DNA of 64,000 bases, taken from Amphirosellinia nigrospora (taxonomy: Eukaryota; Ascomycota; Sordariomycetes; Xylariales; Xylariaceae). This document shows positions 13,466 to 22,593 of the stretch, piece after piece (position 1 is the first letter of the stretch; every line of letters starts with the position of its first letter). Position numbers and translations under genes: made by a program. The notes below the pieces were generated by a model. The model ran no database searches, was not told where the DNA came from, and saw only the letters and a program-made list of their open reading frames with translations. The stretch spans positions 7,289,569 through 7,353,568 of the forward strand of contig SCHM01000002.1 in the NCBI GenBank assembly GCA_004123355.1, given 5' to 3'.

Positions 13466-13796
13466 TGCGCAATACAGTGCCACAGGGTCCTACACGGAGT
13501 TCGCTAACTACTACCCTACGAGGCTGAGGCCGTCGTACGAAGTTATCGTAAGTCTTAGAAGCAGATACCGAGCTGAACTCGAACACCGAGACACTCGCTT
13601 CTCCGGCTATACAGGCTTACGGAGGTCCGCGAAGGAGAGGAGAATTCTGAGCATAAAAGGGCTCGAATTCCCCTTCGAGGGAGAAGGGAACTTAGATCGA
13701 TATGGCCCCTTTGGCACCATAGTCGTTTATTACTCAAATTGAACCTATTCCAAGCCCTCAATTAGAGCCCTTGTGACACTATCTGAGCCCTTGTGA
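13466..13796 (+). repeat. Dispersed repeat family, copy A
   Basis: This copy shares long stretches, allowing mismatches, with the reverse complement of 17132-17741 (copy B) and in part with 17745-17998 (copy C). Shared landmarks in order are AGTGCCACA, TACGAAGTTAT, GATACCGAGCTGAACTCGAA, GCATAAAAGGGCTCGAAT, GGCCCCTTTGGCACCATAG and the end TGAGCCCTTGTGACA. The last motif is repeated in tandem (13766-13797). No coding capacity that I can recognise; the 102-aa open frame across it is not conserved between copies. The family could be non-autonomous transposon remains. Confidence 0.7.
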
Positions 13797-14514
13797 TACT
13801 ATTTTCTAACCTTAACATTGTCGTAATGTAGTCCTATTTTTACTATTCTGCTATTTTTGCTATATAAAGCTTTAGAAATAGCTTAGAAATAGATTTTAGT
13901 TTATTAATAATTTCGTATAAGCAACTAGGTCTGTATAGCTATTTGGAGGCCTTCCAGATCGTCTTTTACTTGTTCAAGGCAAAATATACAACTAAGTTTG
14001 TATCTTAATGTAACAAGAGCTTAGGATGAAGATCTATCCTCCTCTACACATCCAGGTGGGGATTCCGTTCCTTTTATATTTTAAAAATTTTAACCTCGGT
14101 GATAACGGCTCACATGTGACATCATTGAACGCTCTCTAACACATGTTAAACAGGTAACAAGAGTCTGTAAAGTACAGGGGCAGGAGTACTTGATCTCTCG
14201 ATATGATTGATATCGATGATGGCCTAGAAAGCATGCCGGGTACTGTCGCAAGGGCTCTGTTTGAGGCTTGAGAATAGCTTCATTCCTTCAGATCTAGTAA
14301 TTGGCTATGGCGTCAAAGGACCTCTTGCTCTCCAGATTCCTTTCCAGAGGACTCGGGACCTGACTAGCCTATATATACACAGATTTCGGGCTACCCAACG
14401 GACCTCCGTTGGGCCTGTGTAGCCAATATAACCCAAAATAGAACAAATAAACGAGCTGCAGCCGAGGGCTGAAATCCGTGTGACAGGTACACTACCTATG
14501 TACTTACCCCTGAC

Positions 14515-15110
14515 GAATGGCAAGGTGTCTGCTGATGGCGGATCGTGAGCTGTCGAACTGTCTGGCTCTGTAGGTAGTGGTCTTCCCACGGGCGTCTGCT
14601 GCGTCTGAGGTGCTAATGTATCTATGTGTGCAATCAACCGTTCCGATGCGGCATTCTCGGGGTTGGCCTAAATGATGTGGCTTCTAGGTCGCTCGTGGTG
14701 GGTGTCATGATGTCGCGTAGGATCTGTGTGGATTTGATTGTTCGCCAGCCGGACGTGCTGAGGGCTCCGGGAGATCCGGCAGTCTCTGTTGGGTGGTGCT
14801 CGGTGCAGCTGTCGGACGTGGTGGTCCTATGGCTGCGGTTGCCGGTGCTGGGATGACTATCGGCCTTATAATTGTGTACATTACCGGCCGGACCTCCTTG
14901 TATGACATGTTGTAGCAGCGGGCATAGGTCTCCCAACAGCTCGGTATGATGCGTGTCGCTGGGTCGGCGAGAATCCATTCATATCCTGTGGCGCGTAATT
15001 TGTCTCTAAGTTTGGCTGCCATAATTCCATAGCCGTCGGCGGTAATCCGCAGCGCCTCCCAGAATTCTGTGCTGGTCTTTTCGATATGGATGCACAGTGT
15101 GCAGGTTCAG
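14515..15110 (-). other. Open, coding-like region of unknown origin
   Basis: On the minus strand a single frame stays open over 14705-15022 and beyond, with a normal-looking segment (FWEALRITADGYGIMAAKLR) followed by a Pro/Thr-rich stretch. Further downstream on the same strand a GTAAGTACATAG sequence near 14502-14513 could be a donor site. I recognise no domain. It lies between repeat copies A and B, so a mobile-element-derived fragment is possible; nothing shows a working gene. Confidence 0.25.
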
Positions 15111-15888
15111 AGGCTAGCTAGCTACATTATAAGATATTACATCATTGTGGGGGACAGTGTCTTAGCCCAAGATACTGTCTTGGAGCCATAGTTAAGTAGA
15201 TATTATGTTTAACCAGGATAATCAAGAAGAATAGATCCAAGTCCTTTGGATTCGGGGGGTATATACACAGGTGGGTAGAGTGTATCATTCCCTGCAGAGC
15301 TTCTACAATGAGACAGCAGAATGACCTGTACCCTGAGGAGCGACAAAGACCTTGCGTAAGCCAAGTGTGAAAGAGCCACACACGTGAAGCCCTTACTTAC
15401 CATGTAGTGTGCCTACCACTCAAAGATCTAGCTGGGGAAGGGGTTGACTTCTGGAATCATACCCTCCCTTCCCATAAACAACCAACTACACTGTCAAGTA
15501 GTAGGATTGCGACTACCTAATGTACTGTCCACTGTCGTCAATGGCAAGGAGGTCGGGCGGTAGTGACTGGCACACATTGTGAAGGACGTAGAAGGAGACT
15601 GGAGTCAGTAAGGAAACTACGGAGGTTATGTATATCAGTATATTACCGCTGCTCGCGGACTCGTGTCCTCTCTTCTTCTCTTCTTCTTCTTCAGGCTCTC
15701 ATTAATTATGTACGTTCACGATTGAATTGCATCATATTGTTATTCCCCAACCCCATCGGGGCTCTGATTTCCTAATTCTGACTTCAATGTAACCTCGCCC
15801 AAAGTCCTCAATTTATAGACGAATTCCCAGGTCCTTTGCCTCCTCGCAGGCCTCCGAAGGCCTGACTCCTCGAGAAGGGTTGAGGCTA

Positions 15889-15972
15889 TTTTAACCAATA
15901 CGATTATACCAATACGATTATACGATTATACCAATACGATTATACGATTATACCAACACGATTATATCAATA
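15889..15972. repeat. Short tandem repeat (about 22-bp unit ACCAATACGATTATACGATT-)
   Basis: The words ACCAATACGATTAT and ACGATTAT alternate about four times, ending in slightly diverged units (ACCAACACGATTATATCA). It sits just upstream of the micro-exon region. No coding meaning seen. Confidence 0.75.
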
Positions 15973-16232
15973 TATTATTTGCAGCCCAAGGACATCAAGG
16001 TGGGTAAAATGCCTTTAACTGTGCTGCAGTATAGGTGAATCAGACTAATTGTACGATTATGTCCAAAAGCCTCTTCCAGGCACCAAGGCAGTGTGCTCAC
16101 ACCATTACTTCATGTTCATATATCGCATACTAACACGGGTTTTTAGTTTGCCGAAGAACGTCTCCCCGCTATTACACAGCTTTAAATGTTCGTCATCTTA
16201 TATGCCACCAAGCCAACAAATATCCTCAATAG

Positions 16233-16868
16233 CATGACCAGACAAGACTTCGTGTAAGTTGAACATGCGTTCTTATTCGATTTGGAAGCTACCCTAAGGT
16301 GCTAAACTTTGCCTTGTTATAAATAGGTCGAGATTGAAGCGAAGCGCGTAAGTAGTTCCATTCACATTTTTGACAGGCACGTGGTAACATCTACTTATAG
16401 GAGGCCGAGGTCACCATCCAAGTAAGTAACGCTACAATCCCTTCGTATACTGCAATTGACAATGCGTATAGATGCACACCCAATCAGTCGACGTAAGAAC
16501 CTTTGTCAAGCCGTCTGCTTGCTTGCTTACCTGCTCTGCTTACATGCACATAGCTCTGGAGAAACGAGTGGCGGTTAGTGTCCGACGCTACCTTTGCTTA
16601 CAGGTGCAGCTGACATAGTTTTCAAGAGGTATCAAGAAAATGGGGTCAGTTTGCAGTAAACACCGATAGCTTAGCATTTACTGATCGGTATCGCCTTATA
16701 GACCGTCGAGTCAGAGATGAAGGTATGTACACTGACGTACATTGTTGACGCCAAGTAGATCTTGGACTAACTTGACGATAGAATCTCTTGGAGGAGGTAA
16801 CGTAATCTAACCGCGACCCCTTTCCGCTGATATTAACAATCTGCGACAGGCAAGAAAGGTTGAGAAGG
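16233..16868 (+). CDS. Putative micro-exon gene (train of about nine exons of 15-26 nt)
   Basis: Nine short segments are each framed by good fungal splice signals: 16233-16253, 16327-16347, 16401-16421, 16472-16492, 16554-16573, 16619-16644, 16702-16722, 16782-16796 and 16850-16868. Their lengths are 21, 21, 21, 21, 20, 26, 21, 15 and 19 nt. The intervening introns are 45-73 nt, with donors GTAAGT, GTAAGT, GTAAGT, GTAAGA, GTTAGT, GTCAGT, GTATGT and GTAACG. Acceptors are mostly ATAG, and several branch points are clear (CTGAC, ACTAAC). In one frame the exons encode HDQTRLR, VEIEAKR, EAEVTIQ, MHTQSVD, then (after a possible missing base) LEKRVA, later TVESEMK, NLLEE and ARKVEK. This is a charged, helix-prone series in which each 21-nt exon is one heptad-sized block. 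Start, stop and further exons on either side are not resolved. An ATG at 16234 in another frame is an alternative. I do not recognise the protein. Confidence 0.45.
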
Positions 16869-17119
16869 GCAAGTCGGCTTTCAAACACTATTTGCGCATT
16901 GCTAACAATTTATCTCTAGAGAAATGAACGTCAGCAAACTCTTGTCTCTCGTTTCGGTTTGTTCTTGCAGACTTGAATCACAGACCTTGCAGGTTGAGAA
17001 GGGTAAGTCAGCTTTCAAACACTACTTGCGCATTGCTAACAATTACCTCTACAGCAATGTATGTCAGCAAACTCTTGTCTCTCGTTTCGATTTGTTTTTA
17101 CTAATTTGAATGACCTGTG
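16858..17119 (+). repeat. Tandem duplication, unit about 134 bp
   Basis: The segment starting GTTGAGAAGGGCAAGTC at about 16859 recurs at about 16993 as GTTGAGAAGGGTAAGTC. The two copies stay parallel through TTGCGCATTGCTAACAATT and CAGCAAACTCTTGTCTCTCG. Both carry intron-like signals (branch GCTAAC, CTCTAG or CTCTACAG acceptor). The first copy has a GC donor where the second has GT. It looks like duplication of an exon-intron unit at the end of the micro-exon train. Confidence 0.75.
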
Positions 17120-17131
17120 CGCTAACATCAG

Positions 17132-17741
17132 ATGTCACAAGGGCTCAGATAGAGGGCTTGGAACGGGATTCAGATTGAGTAATAAGCAACTATGGTGCCA
17201 AAGGGGCCATATAGTGAAATAGGGCGAGTGAAATAGCTGGGCAAATTAGGTCTAGGGGCCAAATAAGTGGGCAAAATGACTAAGGGATGGGACTTGTAAA
17301 AACACCAAATATCCCTCAGAGGTCTCACTTTGTACTTAACACACTCAGTGTGAAAGTTTTATTTTTTGGGGAATTTTTATCAACATATTGCGTTCCCTTC
17401 GATCAAAAGATTCCCCTTATTTCTATGTGACTGATACTCGAATTGGATGAGTAATTCGTAGATTACCTCTATTCTAGTGGTCCCAGTCACCCTAGGCCAA
17501 TTCAATAGATCTAAGTTCCCTTTTCCCTTGAAGGGAGGATTCGAGCCCTTTTATGCTCAGAATTCCCTTCCTTTCCTATAGCTTCGTCAACCTCCACGGG
17601 AGCGAAAAGAGAGACCAGTGTAGCCGGTGAGGCGAGTGTCTCGTGTTCGAGTTCAGCTCGGTATCTCCTTCTGAGACTCACGAATAACTTCGTACAACTA
17701 CTTCAGCTGGGTAGTATTTAACGAGATCCGTACGAGATCCG
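17132..17741 (-). repeat. Dispersed repeat family, copy B (inverted relative to A)
   Basis: Reverse-complement relative of copy A, with the TGTCACAAGGGCTCAGATAG end facing copy A across about 3.3 kb. Relative to A it contains about 295 extra bases (about 17215-17510) between GATATGGCCCC and GGGAACTTAGATC, presumably a later insertion. The left boundary falls directly after a GCTAACATCAG splice-acceptor-like sequence at the end of the micro-exon region. Confidence 0.65.
17215..17510. mobile_element. Insertion inside repeat copy B, MITE-like
   Basis: About 295 bp is present in copy B but absent from copy A. It begins with AGTGAAATAGGGCGAGTGAA and includes AGTGGGCAAAATGACTAAGG, words that resemble the ends of fungal Tc1/mariner-type elements. 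No ORF. Terminal inverted repeats could not be delimited, so the class is a guess; the length difference between the copies is direct. Confidence 0.35.
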
Positions 17742-17744
17742 TGT

Positions 17745-17998
17745 GGCACTATATCCGTACGATATTTCGTGCAAAACCCGTGTAACAAGTACGAACCTCG
17801 TGAGTCTCAGTCATTTACCGAAAGCTAAGGCAGATTACCTAGACGCACAGACTATAGCTACACAGGTCTCTATTCAGGTCTACAGAGGTCTGCGAGGCTA
17901 TAAGAAAGATGGGAGGAAATTCGAGCATAAAGGGGCTCGGTAATTGATCATTACGCGATTGAACTATTCCAAGCTCTCTATCTGAGCCCTTGTGACAC
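17745..17998 (+). repeat. Dispersed repeat family, copy C (diverged)
   Basis: Same orientation as copy A and immediately beside copy B, giving a B-C head-to-head arrangement. Shared words include GTACGAA, CGTGAGTCTCAG, GAGCATAAA, GGGCTCG, CTATTCCAAG and the TGAGCCCTTGTGACAC end. More diverged than A and B; no coding content seen. Confidence 0.55.
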
Positions 17999-18456
17999 CC
18001 GCCATACCGGTAAGCCAAGGCCACGAGCAATCTAGAGTCCTGAGAGACCGAATAGCCTCCGACATCATCAGAAGGTTTGAGGCATATAGACAGAGACAGA
18101 AGGTGTATTGGTTATAGTAGCCCCGTACAATACGGATCCCTCTCAAGAGACCTATAACTGAAGATCTTACGAAAGGGTGAGGTGTAACAAGGGCTCTATG
18201 AAGCCGAAGGTGCCATGAAGATATATTTTCCCTATATCTCTAGACAGGAGGATGCCGTGCCTTCTATGCTTAAATAGAATTTACCCCTTGTCCTCCGGGA
18301 CTCTACCTACTGCTACAATTGCTTAGTAGTACAACACAAAGAAGCAGCATAAATTTATTAGAAAACATGTTGAAAGTATATTTATAAACTATTAGTCAGT
18401 TGAAACTTGGTAATGTTTAGTACTAGAGGTGAAAGATGCGACTAAAAAGGTAAAAG

Positions 18457-18562
18457 CCCAAGGTGGTGTAGTGGGAACACCAAGGTTGACAGTTAGGTCT
18501 CTCTATGAGAGCCTAATCCCTTCGGGGGCGGAGGAGTCCCAGGTTCGATCCCTGGCTTTGGG
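18457..18562 (+). tRNA. tRNA-like pol III gene (possible intron-containing tRNA or SINE head)
   Basis: A 7-bp acceptor-like stem (CCCAAGG with CTTTGGG, one G-U pair), an A-box-like TGGTGTAGTGGG, a D-arm-like GTGT/ACAC hairpin and a perfect T-arm (CCAGG-TTCGATC-CCTGG, B-box GGTTCGATCC) are all in order. They are followed within 15 nt by T-rich terminator tracts. At 106 nt it is longer than an ordinary tRNA. The middle folds into extra hairpins (TAGG..CCTA and CCC-TTCG-GGG), consistent with an intron and a long variable arm, but I cannot fix the anticodon. A tRNA-derived SINE or degenerate tRNA remains possible. Confidence 0.5.
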
Positions 18563-18689
18563 AAGTTAGTTTTTCTTTTTCTTCTTGCCCCTTCATTATA
18601 GAGTAGCACTCGAAAACTATACCTAATATACCTACTATATATATAGTAGTGTGGTATGGTACCTGCTACTAAAGCAGTACTACCGTAAT

Positions 18690-18830
18690 AGCCTCGCAGA
18701 CCTCTGTAGACTTGTGTAGCCGGAGTCAGCTTGTCTCGGTGATTGATCTCGGTCTTCGTTGAAGGCCTAAAACTCGTGAGATTCGTGCGGCTCCTTTAGC
18801 CTCGTACGGTATAAATAACTGAGATCTGGG
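18690..18830 (-). repeat. Dispersed repeat family, copy D (fragment)
   Basis: Reads as the reverse complement of the middle of copies A-C: the complement strand gives CCGAGATCAATCACCGAGAC, then a GGCTACACAAGTCTACAGAG segment matching copy C (GGTCTACAGAGGTCTGCGAG). Only a fragment. Confidence 0.45.
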
Positions 18831-20852
18831 TGACATGAGGCTTCTCGGTCTATTTATATAGATAGGACTCCTCGTCCCAAGCACCTAAGCACGAGCCTTC
18901 GTCATAGTACTTGAGATAATTAACGTAAGAAAGGAAGGTTCTATATATAGCTACGTTAGCCTAAAAGGGTCTATGATCTGCCCGTAGGTGGTTCATTGTG
19001 ACCTTCTATGCAAGAACGATCACTCTGTACATAGTAGCTAGCGGTGACCCCGGAGGAGTCAAACTCAGGATGTCAGGATCTCCGTATACGAGTGTAACAT
19101 GATACTTTCTATAACACAGAGGATCTAAAATCTCTTGTACTGTAGGCTAGTATCCCATCTCTAGCTATATACACACTCTTACCTTGTCCCGGCATTGTGA
19201 CACAGAGTAACATATCCAACCCGACACGTATGAGAATAAATGAGAGGGCTAGAGTTTAGCGTGAAATCAACCCTTGCATATCAGCAGGGAGAGGAGTAAA
19301 ACTTCTTGTCAATAATGCTGATTTAGCTCTATTGAACTAGATGTTGCGTTAGGGCTATTAAATGGCCATGAATGGGGTTGATAATTGAAGCCCCTTAGGA
19401 TTGCGAGAATGTTCAGCGTTTGCTTTAGCAGCTGTAAATGAAGCTCTAATAGCAAGATAACCTTACTCTATGCATCCCAATCTGCTACCTACCTATCAGG
19501 TATCATTCGTAGAATCGCCTTCGGAGTTCCGGATGAGCGCCTACAACCTAAGTACGCTCCCTAGGACTGTGAGACTTGGAGGCATTGAATATAGGAAATG
19601 GAGTGTTATGAAATAGACATGTGGTACTATACCGTACACTATCAAAGGTAAAACGTTATTAGGGAGGGTAAATTGAAGCCTGCAGCCACTTGTACACTCA
19701 CGGTTCGAGCTATAGTCTACCATGGAGCCTTCGGAGTTTGGGGCGCATCTTTTTGTGCTTGACGAATATCGTATCGCCGTGTGAGTCTTGTATTTGATAG
19801 GATATCCTGTTTGATATAGTTTATGATCGCTTTATCAATTCTGGACGTGCCTTAAACTCATTTAATATTTGCACAGGCCCAGATTATTCTGCTCATCAGG
19901 GGTCTATCTACTTGACATTTCCGAGAGCTAGCTTGGTCTAGACCTCTATGATATGGGATGGCTTGGTAACTCTGTCATTGGGTTTGATAGTAAGATGCCA
20001 GCCAATCAGGAGGTTTCGCTGTTGTTCTGCCCAAGCCCGACCGTACCTATGTCAATAACAATCGCATAGTGCAGTCTTCACCTATCTAGACGTCGCATTT
20101 ATAAATAGCATTATGATTTACTTCCTTCGATCAATTATTTGGTTTCCCAAACAAGCGAAAATTTAAAAGCTATGGCGGTAAAAAATGTGATTTTGTTGTC
20201 ATTCATACTCGCGCGAACATAACGTGCCAAGGGACTCACTCCTCAACTAAGATCACATATCTTTACATTGAGGCCGGTGATGAGCTTATTGGTAATATGT
20301 GAAAAACTATTCTCTTACTACAACGATTTATGTGGTTTGTTCGGTGAACTACGTCGTCGTAGCGTGTGTTCGGCAGCATCGTGATCCCCTAGATTTTGCG
20401 CGGGTTAAGCCTGGGCGAAACTTGCCTTTCAGGGTCTTATGACGTATCCATAAACGGCATCACACCTGTAATATCAAATCACAACGTGACAAAGCGCTGA
20501 TGGTGGTATTCATTGGGAGTAAAACAAACTCTAACATACGTAGAGTGCAAGATGTATGACATCAAAATTGAAGTTTAGACATATGATTGGATTATTAGCT
20601 GGGAGTGTAACATTTCTGGGGTGTTACAATGCCACCAATCTCGCATATCGTTATGCGGATGCAGCGTCATCATCAGTAGAACGAGAGGCAGCGAGGATAT
20701 AATAATAGCTTATAGGAGTCGCGGCGATTTTCGATCTTTTCTTTTCAAAGTACCTTTCTAATTGAATTCGAGAGATCACTTCACTGAATTTCATCATTAC
20801 TACTTTTTGCTCAAGTCGATAAACCAAGCCATCTCCTCTCAAGTACAACACC
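18831..20852. other. Intergenic DNA upstream of the con-6-like gene
   Basis: About 2 kb without a supported gene. Short ORFs only. The last 200 bp (20650-20852) are presumably the promoter and leader of the con-6-like gene, whose ATG follows a CAACACC context. Confidence 0.5.
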
Positions 20853-21180
20853 ATGGACTCTGCGGGTGCGAAATCAACTGTCTCCCGAGACATGGAAGAA
20901 CTCAACCAGGGCAAAGAGGACATTTCACATAAAGTGCAAGGACATAAAGCAAACTTGGCAAATCCGAGTCAGTAACATTATCCCTCACGTTCATTGATAA
21001 GCAAAAAAAAAAAGGTACGAAGACTAAAAGATAATAATAGACACAAGCGACGCGTCCAAGAAGAATAGCCGTCAGGTTATTGACAACCTCGGCGGGGACG
21101 ATGCTCACTACGGTGGAGACCAGCCGCGTTCGAAGACTGCAGCTGAAGCTTTAGATGGCAGTCGCGCGATGCAGCATTGA
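20853..21180 (+). CDS. con-6: Conidiation protein 6 (Con-6) family small protein
   Basis: Two exons, 20853-20967 and 21041-21180, joined by an intron (20968-21040, donor GTCAGT, acceptor ATAATAG) give an 84-aa protein. It begins MDSAGAKSTVSRDMEELNQG and carries the family signature GHKANLANPNTSDASKKNSR, with the intron splitting the Asn codon of NPN. The Con-6 family consists of short hydrophilic proteins with one or two GxKANLxNPNxS repeats. They accumulate in conidia and are thought to be desiccation- or dormancy-linked. Only one such repeat is clear here; the tail is acidic and Gly-rich (DNLGGDDAHYGGDQ). Both exons read in frame without any slip. It is the only well supported protein gene in a 12-kb gene-poor interval. 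In the family, expression is typically developmental; nothing regulatory is readable here. Confidence 0.85.
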
Positions 21181-22593
21181 GGAGACATTGCCAATGCAGG
21201 CTGGATGTATTTTCGGGGATATATTGACCATGTAATGAGGAACAATAATAAATCATTCTGAATTGGAAATTTCCAAAGCACGTTTGCAATTAAATGGTGG
21301 TGAGAATGTCCCTATTCAATTTAGGCGTGGAAGGCCTACCTTGGGGGATATCCACTATGAGGGGTACCAGGAGAACACATCTACAGACAGAAGAGAGTGG
21401 GGATGGGGCGGAAACAGACGAAGTGGATTTCAAAAATAAATTGGGAAAGCCTACTCTCTCTCTTATAGGTACTATTTATAAGAACATCCGTTCTCGCACG
21501 TCGAGGGATGCTATATGCTGGGCAGTACTACGGCTTTATAATTAGTACCTAGGTAGAGTACCTATAGAGACCGTTACACTGATCCACTTCCATCCCAAAA
21601 CTTACGTTAGCTTGATCAGAGCTGAAAACATGGGCACTAAATAGGCATGTACTTAGACCATGGCATGCTGACTCGATTGTGTCTCATCTTTCACATTCGC
21701 CTCTACGACAAGCTTCATCAACCGTTGGATGTTTGCGCCTCAAGACATGCGTATCTTTTCATATCGTGGTATGTAGATACCTACCTATATCTCAGGCATA
21801 AATAAATATCCATTTAGACTGAATGTGGTATGGAGGATGAAGCTAACTGTCGTGTACAACAGTGCTAGGCGAACCCGGCACATGAACGCGATGGGTCTCT
21901 CAACTTCAGCTGCTGCACGTTAACATAAGTCGCCATCCAATAGCCCGTATATTCTCGCCAATGGCGCATGGGGCGCAACATGATTGGCGCTTTCACAGAC
22001 ACTACAACGGGCAACTCTCTTCACCCCGACATGACTTCTCCCTGTCTTTGACTAAAGAAGGCTAAGACGATGAGGAGTCTGGGCTCTGATGGCCGCAACT
22101 GCTGGGCACGTGTGTGTGGCCTAGTGTAGGTGACCTCTGACCCTGGATTTATGCTAACTCTACCATTTTCGCTTTCCCCATCGTCTGGAAACCTTGAGGC
22201 TCTGGTGTAGTACGTTACATATACAGTAGGCCAGCCGACAAGTGTACCTTGGCATCGGCACCAAAGGGTCCTATTTTTACCATGACTAAGACGTCTCTGA
22301 TTGCCGTGTTCTAATAAGACTTGTTTCATAACGACTAGTGGAGAGCTAGAATAATTGCATGAGCACCTCGAACCGTCAGTAGACCACTTTCAGCCGGAAT
22401 CATCTATCAGGTCTCGAACCATCGCTAGTAGGCAATGCTGTGTGTTGATACGATCGCGATAGCATCCGACGTCGGTTCACGTTAGGTCGAAACGGACCTC
22501 TTATTACGTGTAGTCGTCGCGACGCCCTCGAACTACCCCGTTAACTACCCTCTCCGACACCTACCCCGTACGAGCGACCGCCAAAGGGTTACA
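21181..22593. other. Intergenic DNA
   Basis: 3' flank of the con-6-like gene and 5' flank of the WW-domain gene. One ACCTAGGT palindrome at 21547-21554. No supported gene; the 102-aa minus-strand frame at 22021-22329 shows no domain. Confidence 0.5.

Noticed and set aside
15130-15420. Solo LTR on the minus strand upstream of the open region at 14.5-15.1 kb
   Set aside because: TATA-like and terminal words are suggestive, but no second copy, target duplication or primer-binding site could be shown.
13534-17694. TACGAAGTTAT / ATAACTTCGTA words resembling a loxP arm in repeat copies A and B
   Set aside because: Only 11 of 13 arm bases, no second arm or 8-bp spacer, and the word is part of a longer dispersed repeat.
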